64,000 bases of DNA, from NCBI RefSeq assembly GCF_030954495.1, contig NZ_JAVHUW010000070.1, positions 62,001 to 126,000 on the forward strand, written 5' to 3'. The stretch is from Candidatus Desulfosporosinus nitrosoreducens (GTDB taxonomy: Bacteria; Bacillota; Desulfitobacteriia; Desulfitobacteriales; Desulfitobacteriaceae). The translations under genes and the position numbers were made by a program. Under the pieces are notes generated by a model. It had not been told where the DNA came from. It searched no databases and worked only from the letters and a program-made list of their open reading frames with translations. This document shows positions 43,855 through 53,603 of the stretch, piece after piece (within the stretch, counting starts at the first letter, position 1; every line of letters starts with the position of its first letter).

Positions 43855-43863
43855 AAATGATAC

Positions 43864-46800
43864 CTACTTTCCTAAAAATTTCTTTAATTCTTGTGCATAG
43901 TTTATTAACTGTTTATAAGTGAAATTGTCACTCGGTTTCATTCTAAGTTCTGCCTTTAGTTCATGGATATATTCACCGAATAGATTTCTGTCAATTCCTA
44001 CCTGTCTGGCTGCATCGTCTACCATTTTTAAATCTGACTTTTTCGCAAATAGTTGCAAGTCCATATCTAAGAAAGATTTTTCAGAGGCCTCACCTAATTC
44101 TTCAAAGAAAGCAGAGCCTTCTTCTTCAATTTCGGGTCCATATTCTTCCGCAATCATAAACAAGAAGATTGCAGCTTCTGGTATCAAGAAAATAAAATGT
44201 TCGCTAGGATCAACATAATTTACCGGGTTTCCTCCACAATAGGTGTACTTATTAAGGGTATTTGGGTTTTTTACATCACCTGTGAACGTATCCTTCGTCA
44301 AAAACCGTCCAATTCCTGCCGCATAATAGCGGGACTGCAGGAAATACAACCCCGTCTCCGAATCAAAGCGATAGCCCCGATAAGTGTAAGCATTGTTAAA
44401 CCCTGGGTCATTACCAATGTTGATGGAGTTCCCGCTGCCATCCTTAACACTAATAATATTGCCATAGGGATCATAAACATACTGCCTGTACACCGCACCA
44501 TTGGCATCCGTTACCGCTGTTACATCCCCTTGAGCGTCATAGTGATAGTAGTAATAGTTATTGACACCATTTTGATTCAGGCGTACACCCAGCAGCTTTC
44601 CGTCCGAAGATCTCAAATAGAGCGCTGTAATGGTTGAATCAACCGTCTCATACATCAGCTGACCCTGGAAATAGTGGTAAAGCGTCGTTTTACCGTTAGC
44701 CGTTTTACTCAGCCGGTTGCCGTCGGCATCATAGGTGTAGCTGGCGATTACCTGACCACCGGCATCCTTGACCGTTGTCAAACGGTTCTCCGCATCATAG
44801 CCGTACTGATAGTTCGTTCCATACATGGCCACGCCGGTCAGATTGCCATTAGCGTCATAGCTAAACCCGGAGTTGGTAATCCGATTATCCGCATCATAGG
44901 TGAAGGTCTTGGTTCCCAAGCCCGGTAAGCTCATGCTAGTGAGGTTGCCGGCCGGATCATATTGGTAACTTCCCTGGAATAGCGTAGATCCCGATTCCTT
45001 GATCACGGCCTGAGTCAGGCGATTTAAGGACTCAGTGCCGCTGTTATAGGTGTAGTTCTCACTGAAGCTGGTCCCGGACGGCCGGGTTCCAGTCACCGTA
45101 CTGATTCTTCCGTCGGCATCAAAGCTATACTGGCTGGACCAGAGGGGATTGAGGATGGTGCCGCCTTTGGAGGTATCGACCTTACCGGTCTGAACCCCTG
45201 TGACCTGTCCGGCCTCATTATAAGTGTAGACATCCTGGGTCCCATCAGGATTGTTGCGGTTAATCAATTGGTCCCCGTCATCATAGATCATAGAGAAGCT
45301 CTTGCTGTCCGCCGTGACCGTACTGGGCAAGCCGTTGCCGGTGTAGCTGAAGCCGTAAGCGACGGAAGCTCCGCCATAGGTCAGGTTAAATTGAGTGATC
45401 CGGTTCAAGGCATCGCGGGTCAGGGAAGTGCTGGACACGGTTCCCAGATTACCGTCCGAGTAGCCGATCAGATTGCCGATAGCGTCGTAGCTGGCCTGAA
45501 TTTCAGAAGTCGGTCCAGTCCCTGAGGTCTTGGCATCCGTGGGCCGGCCTTCCCGGTCATAGGTGTAGGTGTATTTTTCACCGCTGGAAAGCTGCACCTG
45601 ACTGACATTATCCACGGAGTCGTAACTGAAGGTTTCCGAACTGCCATTGGGCAGTACCTTAGAGGTTAAGCGGCCGCCTTCATCATACTTATAGGTTGTT
45701 ACCTTGCCGTCGGCGTCCGTCTCCGTCGTCAGATTGTCCCGAACATCATAAACAAAGGAGCTTTGGTCGTAGGTGTTGGCCCCGGCTTTCAGGTTGCTGG
45801 CGGTGACATTGCCGTCGGCGTCCAGAGTGTAACCAGCCTTGCTGCCGGCGTTATCCGTCGCCGAGAGCAGGCGTTCCTGTTCGTCATAGGTGTACTGCAT
45901 CTGTTCCCCGCTGGCAGATTTCACGCTGAGAGGCTGACCATAGGCATCGTTGACCAGGGTAGTTTGACGGCTCATGGGGTCCGTGACACTCGTCACGTAG
46001 TTGCTCTGAGCATCATAGCCCGTCTGAGTCACCAGATTGCCCGGGCTTAAGCGAACGTCGTCAAACCAGGCTGTGCCGGAAGCATTGGTCAGCTCCAGGC
46101 GAACCTTGGCTGTCCCGCTGACCGTGGGTTTAAAGGAGAAAGAATATTTCGTCCAGGGGGTCGTAGGGTCGGCCGTGGTGTCGGTGACCGGATAGGGCAT
46201 AGTATAGTCGGTTTGATTGTGGCTGCTGTCTGTGACCAGGACGTGGATTCGCGCACCCCCGCCGCTGGCCGCGGTAATGCCGCTTGTTCTGATAAAGCCA
46301 TAAATCGTGTAAGCTTGTCCGGCGTTCAAAGTAGGGGAGGTCTGGGATTCCAAATAGGAGGTACCGGAGGTAGAGCGGAGGACCCTGGCATCGTAAGTGT
46401 CCGAGAAGGCATGGGGAGTGCCATCCGGCTCCCGGCTGCCGTCGTTGAAGATAAGGGCGTTGCCGTCGGAAGGGTTCCAGCGGGTGTTGCCGCGGATAAA
46501 GGAGGAATTCTCCAGGAAGTTATACCCTCTGGCCTGAGGACTTTGTTCGAACTGAATATTGTCAAAATAGCCGTCGTAAGGCCCATAAGTGACCGCCATG
46601 ACTTTGGCGTAGGCCGCCCCACTGGGGGGAGTGATATTGGCGGCAATATAACGCTGCCACTGATTGGAGCGGGCGTCAAAGTAGGTTTGAGTTTGAGGTG
46701 AGCCCACAGGCAATTGACGATAACTGGAATCATACCAGTAAACATTGATGCAGGCCCCGGCGAACGAGCCGGAACTGCCGCTGGCTTTCAGATAAGCGCT

Positions 46801-49800
46801 GAGAGTATAGGGGTTGCCGTTCACGGGAATATAATCCGTCCACTGGTAGGCGTTATAATTGCTGCCTGGATTAACGTGCAGAACATTACTGCCGCCGAAA
46901 GGAGCCGTGGCGTCCCATTCCACCTTATTGGAGACAGTGCCTGTCGGTGAATTGGCGGTCCAGTCGGTAGGTTGGGAAGCAGTGGCACTTTCGAAACCGC
47001 TGTTATACACCCGGTTGTCGGCAAGGCCCAGCTGATTGGACTGGGAGGTGAGATTACCGGTGCCGGGATCATACATATAGGCTGTGGAGTTCATCGTCTG
47101 GTTGACATAGGTGTCCTCATTTAAATTGCGGGGGTCCCAGACGTTGCTGACTGTCGTGTTGTCCGGCTCAGTCAGGTTCTGTAAATGGTTATAATAATAG
47201 TCCATTTGAGAGGTGTGGTTCAAAGGGTCTGTCGTGGTGAGCAGGTTTCCTAAAGAATCATAAGTGTAGATATAACTGGCGTAGCCTTTTCCTTCCTTCT
47301 TATTCTCCATTTGATTGGGGGTGGTGAGGCTGCGCAAATGGTCCGCGGCATCCCAAACCATCTCGGTGACGGCTTCCTTGGGACCGTGGGGATCTTGAGT
47401 CACGATGGCTGGGGTCCCGTAATTGTTGTTCTCGTATTCCGTAAGTTCCCCGGAAGCCTTGGTTACCCAACAGGCTTGGTAGTGGTCATCGCCCGTGCCA
47501 TCCGTACCATATCTAAACTCTGTGTGACCTTGGAAATCGGTGGCTGTGGCGCCGTCTTGAAGCTGAATGCCGTCAAAATAGGCATCCCCGCCGAAGCTGT
47601 TGGAGTCATGGGTCACTTCGACATACACGTCGACAAACGCTGTCGTGGCGCTGGTGTTGATCGTCAAGGCTTTGCGGGTCCAGTCGATGGTGCCGCTGAG
47701 CGGACTACCGGAGGTGTCTTCCCACTTAAGATGATTGCCGCTGCTGTCTAACTCTTCGACATTAAGGTAAGCAATTCCCTGTAAGCCGGCTGTTTTGAGA
47801 TAGGACGATAAAACATAGGGCGTATTGGGTTGAACGGACATCCGCTGCTTGGCCCACAATTTGCTCGTACCGCTGGTGCCTGCCTGGTAGACACTCTTAA
47901 GGTCGAGGCTGTGCCCGGCGTACTTGGCAGCGTCGCTGCTGACCTGAACCTTTCCGGCATCTTGAGTGACAGAAGTCGTCCAATGATCGGGTGCAGTTCC
48001 ATCCGCGCTGGCCTCAAAGCTGGGATTGACCAGGTCATTCACAGGGCCGGAGCTAATCAGACGATTGTTGGCGTCATAATACAAATAGGTTTTGGTCCCG
48101 TTTTTGTTGGTGAAGGAAAGCAGGTTGTGATAAACGTCCCACTCATAACGAAGGGTTGAGGTGCCGTTGGGGCTATTGTCATAGGTGACACTGTTCAGAT
48201 AACCGTTCGCATAGGTGTAAGATGTCTTTGTTTTTTCGGGTTCTGCTGAGGTCGTGATCGAGTTAACGGTGCCGTCTCCATTGAGAGCAAGGGTTGTCGT
48301 TCTGTTGGAGGGGTCTGTTACCATCACCTTGTTACTGGGATAGCTCACGGTAGTGGTGTTGCCTTTACCGTCCTCCAGTTTTATAAGTTTACCGCTGCTG
48401 TCAAAGGTTAAACTGGGAAGCTTCGCCGAATACTTGCCCGTCTCGCTGTTGGCTTCTTGAATATGATAAACCAGAGGCCCGCCGCTCGTATCCATATAGA
48501 GCTGAACCGGATAGTTGTCCGGCCTGGTGTAAGTCTGTCCGTCACTATTGAGAATAAAGGGCCTTTCCGTGCCGTTCGAATCTAAGAAGACAACGGCTCC
48601 GCCCTTAAAAGCAAGCTGCATGTCCAGATTGGAATTCCACTTCTGGCCAAATAATCCCTTAAAGGTGCCGCGGCTGTTATAAGTCCTGGTGACAGTGGCC
48701 GGAATTCCCCGGCCCGGCAAGGAAAAGTCCGTCACGGAGCTGATAAAGTTTCCGTTCATGGTGTTGACGGAACCGCCCTTAAGGTTTGCGTAGCTCCAAT
48801 AAGGATTGGAACCGAGTTCGTCCGTAATATAGGTGATAGAGAGCAAAGGGCTGAGGGTGCTGCCATAGTCGGGATCATTGCTGCTGATAAAAGAATAGGC
48901 AGGGTGGGCGGAGGTTTCATGATTTTTAGCCGGATCTGCAGAATAGGGAAATTGAACCATAAATCCGTCATTCTCTTGGGGAGAAAGATCGCCGTTCCCA
49001 CTATTCAGCCAGCTCTTCACGATGGACCAGACGTTGAAAGTGATCCAGCCTGTAGTATTTCCGGCCACCTGGGCGACGGTTTGTTCACTCACATCAAAGG
49101 TTGAATCGACGGAAGGCTGGTTGGCCCAAGTGACGGAGTAGGGCCAAGGGGAGGTAACCCGGGCGATATCGATTTCTTCTGAAGTGGCCGTTGTGGTATT
49201 GCGTTTATTTAGTTGCAACGTGGCATCGGTCGCGATAGCCCCGGCGGGCAAGACCGGCAGGGCAAATTTTAATAACGTGCGCGCAGCTCCGCCGTTATCC
49301 CAGCCAATATTAAGATTATTGCTGGTGTAAAACTGGGTATTGGGGGCGGCTGAGTTAACGTAGGTATCGAGTCCGGTAGACCCGATATAAGTGGGTGGAA
49401 CAGAAACCGTGGTGATAGGAGGATCTATAACAACTGGAAAAGATCTGCTGGGATCAGCGATCCAAGCCGCGTCAGGGGTGATGGTGACAGTATAAACGTT
49501 GGAATTTTTGGTAGGTGTTAAGCTCATGGTAACAGCTTGACTCGTCTCCTGATGTTGATCGGACATATAAGGGCGAGGAATAACAAATTTGGTGTTTCCG
49601 CTTTTCGCATCGTTGACGGCCAAAGAGCCATCCTTCTGAGGCGTTATAGTTAAGCCGGTGACCGTCAATTGGAAAGTGAAAGAAGCAGGGGCTGAGGCGT
49701 TTTTTACGATAATATTTTCTTTAAGACCGTCAGAAAATGGTTGATATTGTAGATCCGTGCTCTTAAGAATATCCGGGAAGATCACGGAATTTGTGTCGTT

Positions 49801-50277
49801 GGTAGCTGAGCTGTTAGCAGCATTGTCTAAGGTCCAGGACAAGGAACTCGTTTTGTCCGGCTTGACTTCAGCCAGGTAGGGCGCTTGAGAATTTTTAGCG
49901 AAATGGGGATGGAAGGGATTGGCCTGACTGCTCGTAGCAAAGGCCGGGTCATCGGAAGATGAGGTTATCTTGTTGGAAATATCCTGCCATGTTCCATTGG
50001 CATCCTGGTAATGGCGTGAAGCATAAGACGTCTCGGTGGTGTAACTGCCATCACTGTTAAGATAGGTTTTGCTGTGCTGGTCACGCTTGTCGACGAGTTC
50101 AGTGACTCGGGTTACATTTTTATGCAGAGTGGCACTGGGTGGCTGAGCAGCGATACCTGAAGCCCTGTCGCCGGAAGCGGTCAAAGAAGCGGCCAGAGCA
50201 GTTTGAGGCGCAACGGCTAGAATCGTGATGCTGAAAGCAAGAAAAAGCGATAGCCATTTAGAGCGTCTTCCTATCAA
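43864..50277 (-). CDS. Secreted Rhs/YD-repeat polymorphic toxin
   Basis: Very large protein of 2137 residues, TTG start with AAGGGGGA upstream. Residues 1-30 are a Sec signal peptide. About residues 295-490 form a DNRLRE-type domain (DTYVNSAAPNTQFY), ~500-560 a DUF6531-like entry to the Rhs shell (NTMNGNFISSVTDFSLPGRG), followed by YD repeats with three carbohydrate-binding-like inserts (~770-930, 1120-1250, 1265-1410, e.g. NPSFEASADGTAPDHW) and dense YD repeats to ~1990. The core ends RFDSETGLYFLQSRYY, GIGRFLTKDTF, YVDPSEHF (usually PSGH). The last ~70 residues are a variable toxin tip (GIDRNLFGEYIHELKAELRM). The toxin activity is unknown. Confidence 0.9.
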   Translation of the reverse strand: MIGRRSKWLSLFLAFSITILAVAPQTALAASLTASGDRASGIAAQPPSATLHKNVTRVTELVDKRDQHSKTYLNSDGSYTTETSYASRHYQDANGTWQDISNKITSSSDDPAFATSSQANPFHPHFAKNSQAPYLAEVKPDKTSSLSWTLDNAANSSATNDTNSVIFPDILKSTDLQYQPFSDGLKENIIVKNASAPASFTFQLTVTGLTITPQKDGSLAVNDAKSGNTKFVIPRPYMSDQHQETSQAVTMSLTPTKNSNVYTVTITPDAAWIADPSRSFPVVIDPPITTVSVPPTYIGSTGLDTYVNSAAPNTQFYTSNNLNIGWDNGGAARTLLKFALPVLPAGAIATDATLQLNKRNTTTATSEEIDIARVTSPWPYSVTWANQPSVDSTFDVSEQTVAQVAGNTTGWITFNVWSIVKSWLNSGNGDLSPQENDGFMVQFPYSADPAKNHETSAHPAYSFISSNDPDYGSTLSPLLSITYITDELGSNPYWSYANLKGGSVNTMNGNFISSVTDFSLPGRGIPATVTRTYNSRGTFKGLFGQKWNSNLDMQLAFKGGAVVFLDSNGTERPFILNSDGQTYTRPDNYPVQLYMDTSGGPLVYHIQEANSETGKYSAKLPSLTFDSSGKLIKLEDGKGNTTTVSYPSNKVMVTDPSNRTTTLALNGDGTVNSITTSAEPEKTKTSYTYANGYLNSVTYDNSPNGTSTLRYEWDVYHNLLSFTNKNGTKTYLYYDANNRLISSGPVNDLVNPSFEASADGTAPDHWTTSVTQDAGKVQVSSDAAKYAGHSLDLKSVYQAGTSGTSKLWAKQRMSVQPNTPYVLSSYLKTAGLQGIAYLNVEELDSSGNHLKWEDTSGSPLSGTIDWTRKALTINTSATTAFVDVYVEVTHDSNSFGGDAYFDGIQLQDGATATDFQGHTEFRYGTDGTGDDHYQACWVTKASGELTEYENNNYGTPAIVTQDPHGPKEAVTEMVWDAADHLRSLTTPNQMENKKEGKGYASYIYTYDSLGNLLTTTDPLNHTSQMDYYYNHLQNLTEPDNTTVSNVWDPRNLNEDTYVNQTMNSTAYMYDPGTGNLTSQSNQLGLADNRVYNSGFESATASQPTDWTANSPTGTVSNKVEWDATAPFGGSNVLHVNPGSNYNAYQWTDYIPVNGNPYTLSAYLKASGSSGSFAGACINVYWYDSSYRQLPVGSPQTQTYFDARSNQWQRYIAANITPPSGAAYAKVMAVTYGPYDGYFDNIQFEQSPQARGYNFLENSSFIRGNTRWNPSDGNALIFNDGSREPDGTPHAFSDTYDARVLRSTSGTSYLESQTSPTLNAGQAYTIYGFIRTSGITAASGGGARIHVLVTDSSHNQTDYTMPYPVTDTTADPTTPWTKYSFSFKPTVSGTAKVRLELTNASGTAWFDDVRLSPGNLVTQTGYDAQSNYVTSVTDPMSRQTTLVNDAYGQPLSVKSASGEQMQYTYDEQERLLSATDNAGSKAGYTLDADGNVTASNLKAGANTYDQSSFVYDVRDNLTTETDADGKVTTYKYDEGGRLTSKVLPNGSSETFSYDSVDNVSQVQLSSGEKYTYTYDREGRPTDAKTSGTGPTSEIQASYDAIGNLIGYSDGNLGTVSSTSLTRDALNRITQFNLTYGGASVAYGFSYTGNGLPSTVTADSKSFSMIYDDGDQLINRNNPDGTQDVYTYNEAGQVTGVQTGKVDTSKGGTILNPLWSSQYSFDADGRISTVTGTRPSGTSFSENYTYNSGTESLNRLTQAVIKESGSTLFQGSYQYDPAGNLTSMSLPGLGTKTFTYDADNRITNSGFSYDANGNLTGVAMYGTNYQYGYDAENRLTTVKDAGGQVIASYTYDADGNRLSKTANGKTTLYHYFQGQLMYETVDSTITALYLRSSDGKLLGVRLNQNGVNNYYYYHYDAQGDVTAVTDANGAVYRQYVYDPYGNIISVKDGSGNSINIGNDPGFNNAYTYRGYRFDSETGLYFLQSRYYAAGIGRFLTKDTFTGDVKNPNTLNKYTYCGGNPVNYVDPSEHFIFLIPEAAIFLFMIAEEYGPEIEEEGSAFFEELGEASEKSFLDMDLQLFAKKSDLKMVDDAARQVGIDRNLFGEYIHELKAELRMKPSDNFTYKQLINYAQELKKFLGK

Positions 50278-50871
50278 AAAAAGTCCCCCTTAATAAATTG
50301 TGATCGATCTGTGAATTTTTTGGGGTGAATCTGTGATTGATTATAACGGAAGACTTTTTTTGAGTAAAATGCAAATTGATCCTTAAAGTTAAGAATTAAT
50401 CCATTAATGCTACATTAAACCAATTAAATTTTTAATAATTAAGCTTAAAAGAAAGGTTTTATCATGAATTATAGCTTTAAGGACTTGAGAAAAAATTGAT
50501 ATTGATTTTTTTGAAAAATAACTCAAACCAATAAGATGTTAATTTGGATATATCAGCTAAATGTATTGGTGAGATCCTCCTCTGCTAAAGCTATTTCTCC
50601 AAAATTGCTAAAAATACCAACCCTATTTAATTGCTTTTTCATTTCAACTGAACGTTCTATATTATACTAATTGACTTTTAAAATATTATTAATATTTCAT
50701 GGGATAAATCCTCAATGCTCAATAACTATGTCTTTAATAATCTCATCATTCAAACGCAAATAAGTATTAAACAGCTTCATTAACGAAACCTGTCCACTTT
50801 ATTCTATGCACTTGCTTGTCTTGATTGTTACTCTTTTAACCTCATTTTCCGCTGTGAATCCTGACCTGATC

Positions 50872-50922
50872 AGGCCCGACCAAAATTCGAATGCGCATTC
50901 GAATTTGGGACGGGCCTTTCTT
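50872..50922 (+). terminator. Long palindromic hairpin (terminator-like)
   Basis: Arms AGGCCCG and CGGGCCT enclose a perfect 24-base palindrome centred on ATGCGCAT, followed by TTCTTT. It looks like an intrinsic plus-strand terminator, but no plus-strand gene precedes it: the interval 50278-51005 is AT-rich and shows no frame with a ribosome binding site. It could end an unrecognised small RNA or be a protein-binding palindrome. Confidence 0.55.
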
Positions 50923-51005
50923 TAAGATAACCACATTTTTCTGGATTTTAAGATGCATGAGTTTGTTCAGTGCTTCGAAAGTTAAGACTGAATAAGCTCT
51001 TAACT

Positions 51006-51033
51006 TGATTATTCCGGAAATTTTGCTATAATT
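51006..51033 (+). promoter_or_regulatory. SigA-type promoter of the DUF134 operon
   Basis: TTGATT, a 16-base spacer and a consensus TATAAT, 34 bases before the DUF134 start. Confidence 0.6.
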
Positions 51034-51066
51034 GAATTGAGCATATGCCCAAAAGGAGCTGATCCA

Positions 51067-51513
51067 ATGCCAAGGCGCCGTTGTTGTGGTCGAATCGATG
51101 AAACAATAGCCTGCCAAACGTTTATTCCGCAGGGATACTCACGTTGGCCGGAAGTGTTGGTCCGGCTTGAAGAGCTGGAAGCCATTCGTTTAAAAGATAA
51201 AGTGGGACTCGATCAAGCTGAGTGTGCGGCATCTATGGGAATTTCCAGAGCGACGTTTCAGCGAATCCTTGGAGCAGCTCGGGAGAAAATTGCCACTGCT
51301 TTGGTAGAAGGCAGACCGATTATTATTCAAGGAGGTAATTACACAATAAAAAATAGGGTTTTCGAGTGCCTGAATTGTCGTCATATTTGGGAAGAGGAAC
51401 CGTGTTCCGCAGGCGGGAAGCATGGCTATGAAATAACCTGCCCTCAATGCGGGGACCTAAAAAAAAGGCGCTTGGACAGTGGGCTTAAACGTCCCTGTGA
51501 TGGTCAATTTTAA
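51067..51513 (+). CDS. DUF134 (UPF0251) DNA-binding protein
   Basis: 148 residues from ATG 51067 (AAAAGGAG upstream). The DUF134 helix-turn-helix is clear: MPRRRCCGRI, FIPQGYSRWPEVLV, LEELEAIRLKDKVGLDQAECA, MGISRATFQRILGAAREKIA. The C-terminal extension has four Cys in two CxxC pairs (ECLNC and CPQC), likely a zinc or Fe-S site. Such regulators usually sit with NifX/NifB-like proteins, as here. Regulator of the downstream pair is an inference. Confidence 0.85.
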   Translation: MPRRRCCGRIDETIACQTFIPQGYSRWPEVLVRLEELEAIRLKDKVGLDQAECAASMGISRATFQRILGAAREKIATALVEGRPIIIQGGNYTIKNRVFECLNCRHIWEEEPCSAGGKHGYEITCPQCGDLKKRRLDSGLKRPCDGQF

Positions 51514-51577
51514 AAAACCAAAGCTTGTTGTGAAGAAGGTTCGTAAAGGAAATACTTTATTATTAGGAGGGGTTTTT

Positions 51578-51958
51578 ATGTCTCAAAAAATTGCGATTCC
51601 AACCAATGGTGAAGTTCTGGATGCTCATTTTGGACGGGCTGCGGGATTTACGGTCTTTGAAATTGAAGGTTCGACAGCCCGCTTTGTCGAAAAACTTAGT
51701 GCGACAGGCCTCCAACACCAGCATGAAGGACTTGCCAATATGTTCAAGAACAAAGGCGTGGAAGTGCTTGTTTGCGGAGGAATCGGCGGGGGAATGATTA
51801 ATGGTCTTAACGCCGTAGGTTTAAAAGTAGTGTCAGGAGCTTCCGGCAGAGTAGCCGATGTAGCACAAGCCTATGCCGAAGGCAAAATTGTCAGCACCGG
51901 ATCAGTCTGTCAAAATGATCATGGCCATGATCACCATCACGATCATCAATGTCACTGA
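51578..51958 (+). CDS. NifX/NifB-like dinitrogenase cofactor-family protein
   Basis: 126 residues from ATG 51578 (AGGAGGGG upstream). The Nitro_FeMo-Co fold is recognisable (QKIAIPTNGEVLDAHFGRAAG, EVLVCGGIGGGMINGL), ending in a His-rich tail (HGHDHHHDHQCH) suited to metal binding. No nif genes are near, so this is the general cluster-carrier type seen in many anaerobes. Confidence 0.85.
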   Translation: MSQKIAIPTNGEVLDAHFGRAAGFTVFEIEGSTARFVEKLSATGLQHQHEGLANMFKNKGVEVLVCGGIGGGMINGLNAVGLKVVSGASGRVADVAQAYAEGKIVSTGSVCQNDHGHDHHHDHQCH

Positions 51959-52069
51959 GTTGATCCTTGCTCAATGGACAAACTTGACAAAGCAAGAATT
52001 AGGGGAGTAAGATAAATTGATTATCGCCCTTCGTGGGTAAAAATTGTCAGCAGAAAGGGAGGCAGTAGC

Positions 52070-52924
52070 GTGAGTGAGGCGTGTAATAGCTGTTCCGCAG
52101 CAGGTTCCTGTAGTCAGGATAGCTGTCCAAGTGAACCGAAATTGACAGATGCTCAAAAAGCCAGTCATATTGACAAAGTCATTGCGGTTATGAGCGGTAA
52201 GGGAGGAGTTGGAAAATCTTCTGTTACCGGCATGATAGCCGTGAGTTTAATGCGCCAGGGATACAAAGTGGGAGTTTTAGATGCCGATATAACCGGACCC
52301 AGTATTCCCAAGATTTTTGGAGTTTCAGGCAAAGCCGGAGTCAGCAAGACCGGAATTTTGGCTCCTGAGAGCCGCGGCGGAATTAAAGTTATGTCTTTAA
52401 ATCTTATGATTGAAACTGAAGATGATCCAGTCATTTTAAGAGGACCTTTAATCACCCAGATTGTCACTCAATTCTATACGGAAGTAATTTGGGGTGATCT
52501 CGATTACCTCCTAATTGATTTGCCGCCTGGTACAGGAGATGTTCCCATCACGGTATTCCAAACGCTGCCAATTGATGGTGTCGTTATGGTAACAAGTCCT
52601 CAATCCTTGGCCAATATGGTTGTCCGTAAGGCCATTAAAATGGTACGCAACTATAAACCGCCGATTTATGGTTTAGTTGAAAATATGGCTTATGTCCAGT
52701 GTTCGGATTGCAGCCACAGAATCGAAGTTTTTGGCAAACCTCAGGGACAGGAAGAGGCGGAGCGGATGTCTATTCCGTTTTTGGGTGAACTCCCCCTCGA
52801 TCCGGAATTAGCTACTCTGTCGGATGCGGGTCATATCGAAGATTATCAGTCACCGGTTTTCGATCAAATAGCTAAACGTTTAGCTGAGGAAGTCAGAAAA
52901 CATAGCGGTGAGAAGCTGGCTTAA
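52070..52924 (+). CDS. Mrp/NBP35-type Fe-S carrier ATPase
   Basis: 284-residue P-loop ATPase. The N-terminus carries Cys pairs (ACNSCSAAGSCSQDSC) for a cluster, then the deviant Walker A MSGKGGVGKSSVTG, GVLDADITGPSIPK, DYLLIDLPPGTGDVPITV, and a C-terminal CxxC in VQCSDCSH. It binds and delivers [4Fe-4S] clusters. GGGAGG upstream; follows the NifX-like gene and ends in a terminator. Confidence 0.93.
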   Translation: MSEACNSCSAAGSCSQDSCPSEPKLTDAQKASHIDKVIAVMSGKGGVGKSSVTGMIAVSLMRQGYKVGVLDADITGPSIPKIFGVSGKAGVSKTGILAPESRGGIKVMSLNLMIETEDDPVILRGPLITQIVTQFYTEVIWGDLDYLLIDLPPGTGDVPITVFQTLPIDGVVMVTSPQSLANMVVRKAIKMVRNYKPPIYGLVENMAYVQCSDCSHRIEVFGKPQGQEEAERMSIPFLGELPLDPELATLSDAGHIEDYQSPVFDQIAKRLAEEVRKHSGEKLA

Positions 52925-52936
52925 TCCAACATAATC

Positions 52937-52978
52937 AAGACCAAGAGCGTCTTTTAAGGCAGTGCTTGGTCTTTTTTG
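52937..52978 (+). terminator. Terminator of the mrp operon
   Basis: Arms AAGACCAAG and CTTGGTCTT followed by TTTT; sits between two convergent genes. Confidence 0.8.
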
Positions 52979-52990
52979 CCTCCATAATGG

Positions 52991-53461
52991 TCAGCGTCTT
53001 AAGGTCGCTCTAAGGCGCTGGGGTTTTATGAGCAAACCTAAAGCACCTTCAATGTTATTGACAACCACATCGGCTGACAATAGCGTTTGCATACTGGCTC
53101 CCTCGAATCCGATTACGGCGATGCCCAGAGACGCCCGCTCCAGCATCAATTGGTCGTTAGAACCGTTTCCTATGGCCGCTACATGGCGTGCGTTAAATTT
53201 GGCAAGATAATCCGCTTTTTCTTGGGTGTGGTTCGCGCTTTCCAAGACCTTTACGTGTACGGCCAAATCTTGACATTGGCTCTCGACAGTGCCGAAAGTA
53301 TCAGCGGTGATTATGTGAATCTCCAGAAATGGAGCCAACTGGACAAGATTTGCTTTGACTGATTCGAATAACTTGCCATCCAAAGCCACCGTCCCATTAA
53401 AATCCAGAATTAACACTTCCAGGGCTATAGTGTCCCTGCCGGGAATCTTAATCACCAGCAT
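52991..53461 (-). CDS. Soluble P-type-ATPase-like HAD phosphatase
   Basis: HAD-superfamily protein of 156 residues from ATG 53461 (AAAGGAGGA upstream). The nucleophile motif is LILDFNGTVALDG, with ITADTFG as motif II and GNGSNDQLMLERA as motif IV. This matches the small P-type ATPase P-domain-like proteins. Substrate unknown. Confidence 0.85.
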   Translation of the reverse strand: MLVIKIPGRDTIALEVLILDFNGTVALDGKLFESVKANLVQLAPFLEIHIITADTFGTVESQCQDLAVHVKVLESANHTQEKADYLAKFNARHVAAIGNGSNDQLMLERASLGIAVIGFEGASMQTLLSADVVVNNIEGALGLLIKPQRLRATLRR

Positions 53462-53603
53462 AGAATTTTCCTCCTTTGTCAAAGCTCAAGAATAACTTTG
53501 ATGAAAGTAATAAAATATTATACCTAATACATCAATAATTTTATTGAAATTAGTTATATGATACCATATAATGTGATCATTAGTTTAAATGGTGGTGAAA
53601 AAG

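Noticed and set aside
44197..49104. Several plus-strand frames of 66-162 codons opposite the rhs gene
   Set aside because: They are shadows of the repetitive YD-coding strand: no ribosome binding sites, repeated biased composition, and no family resemblance.
38011..50900. Insertion sequence or phage as the source of the island
   Set aside because: No transposase, integrase, terminal inverted repeats or phage genes were seen; the repeats are explained by duplicated Rhs cassettes.
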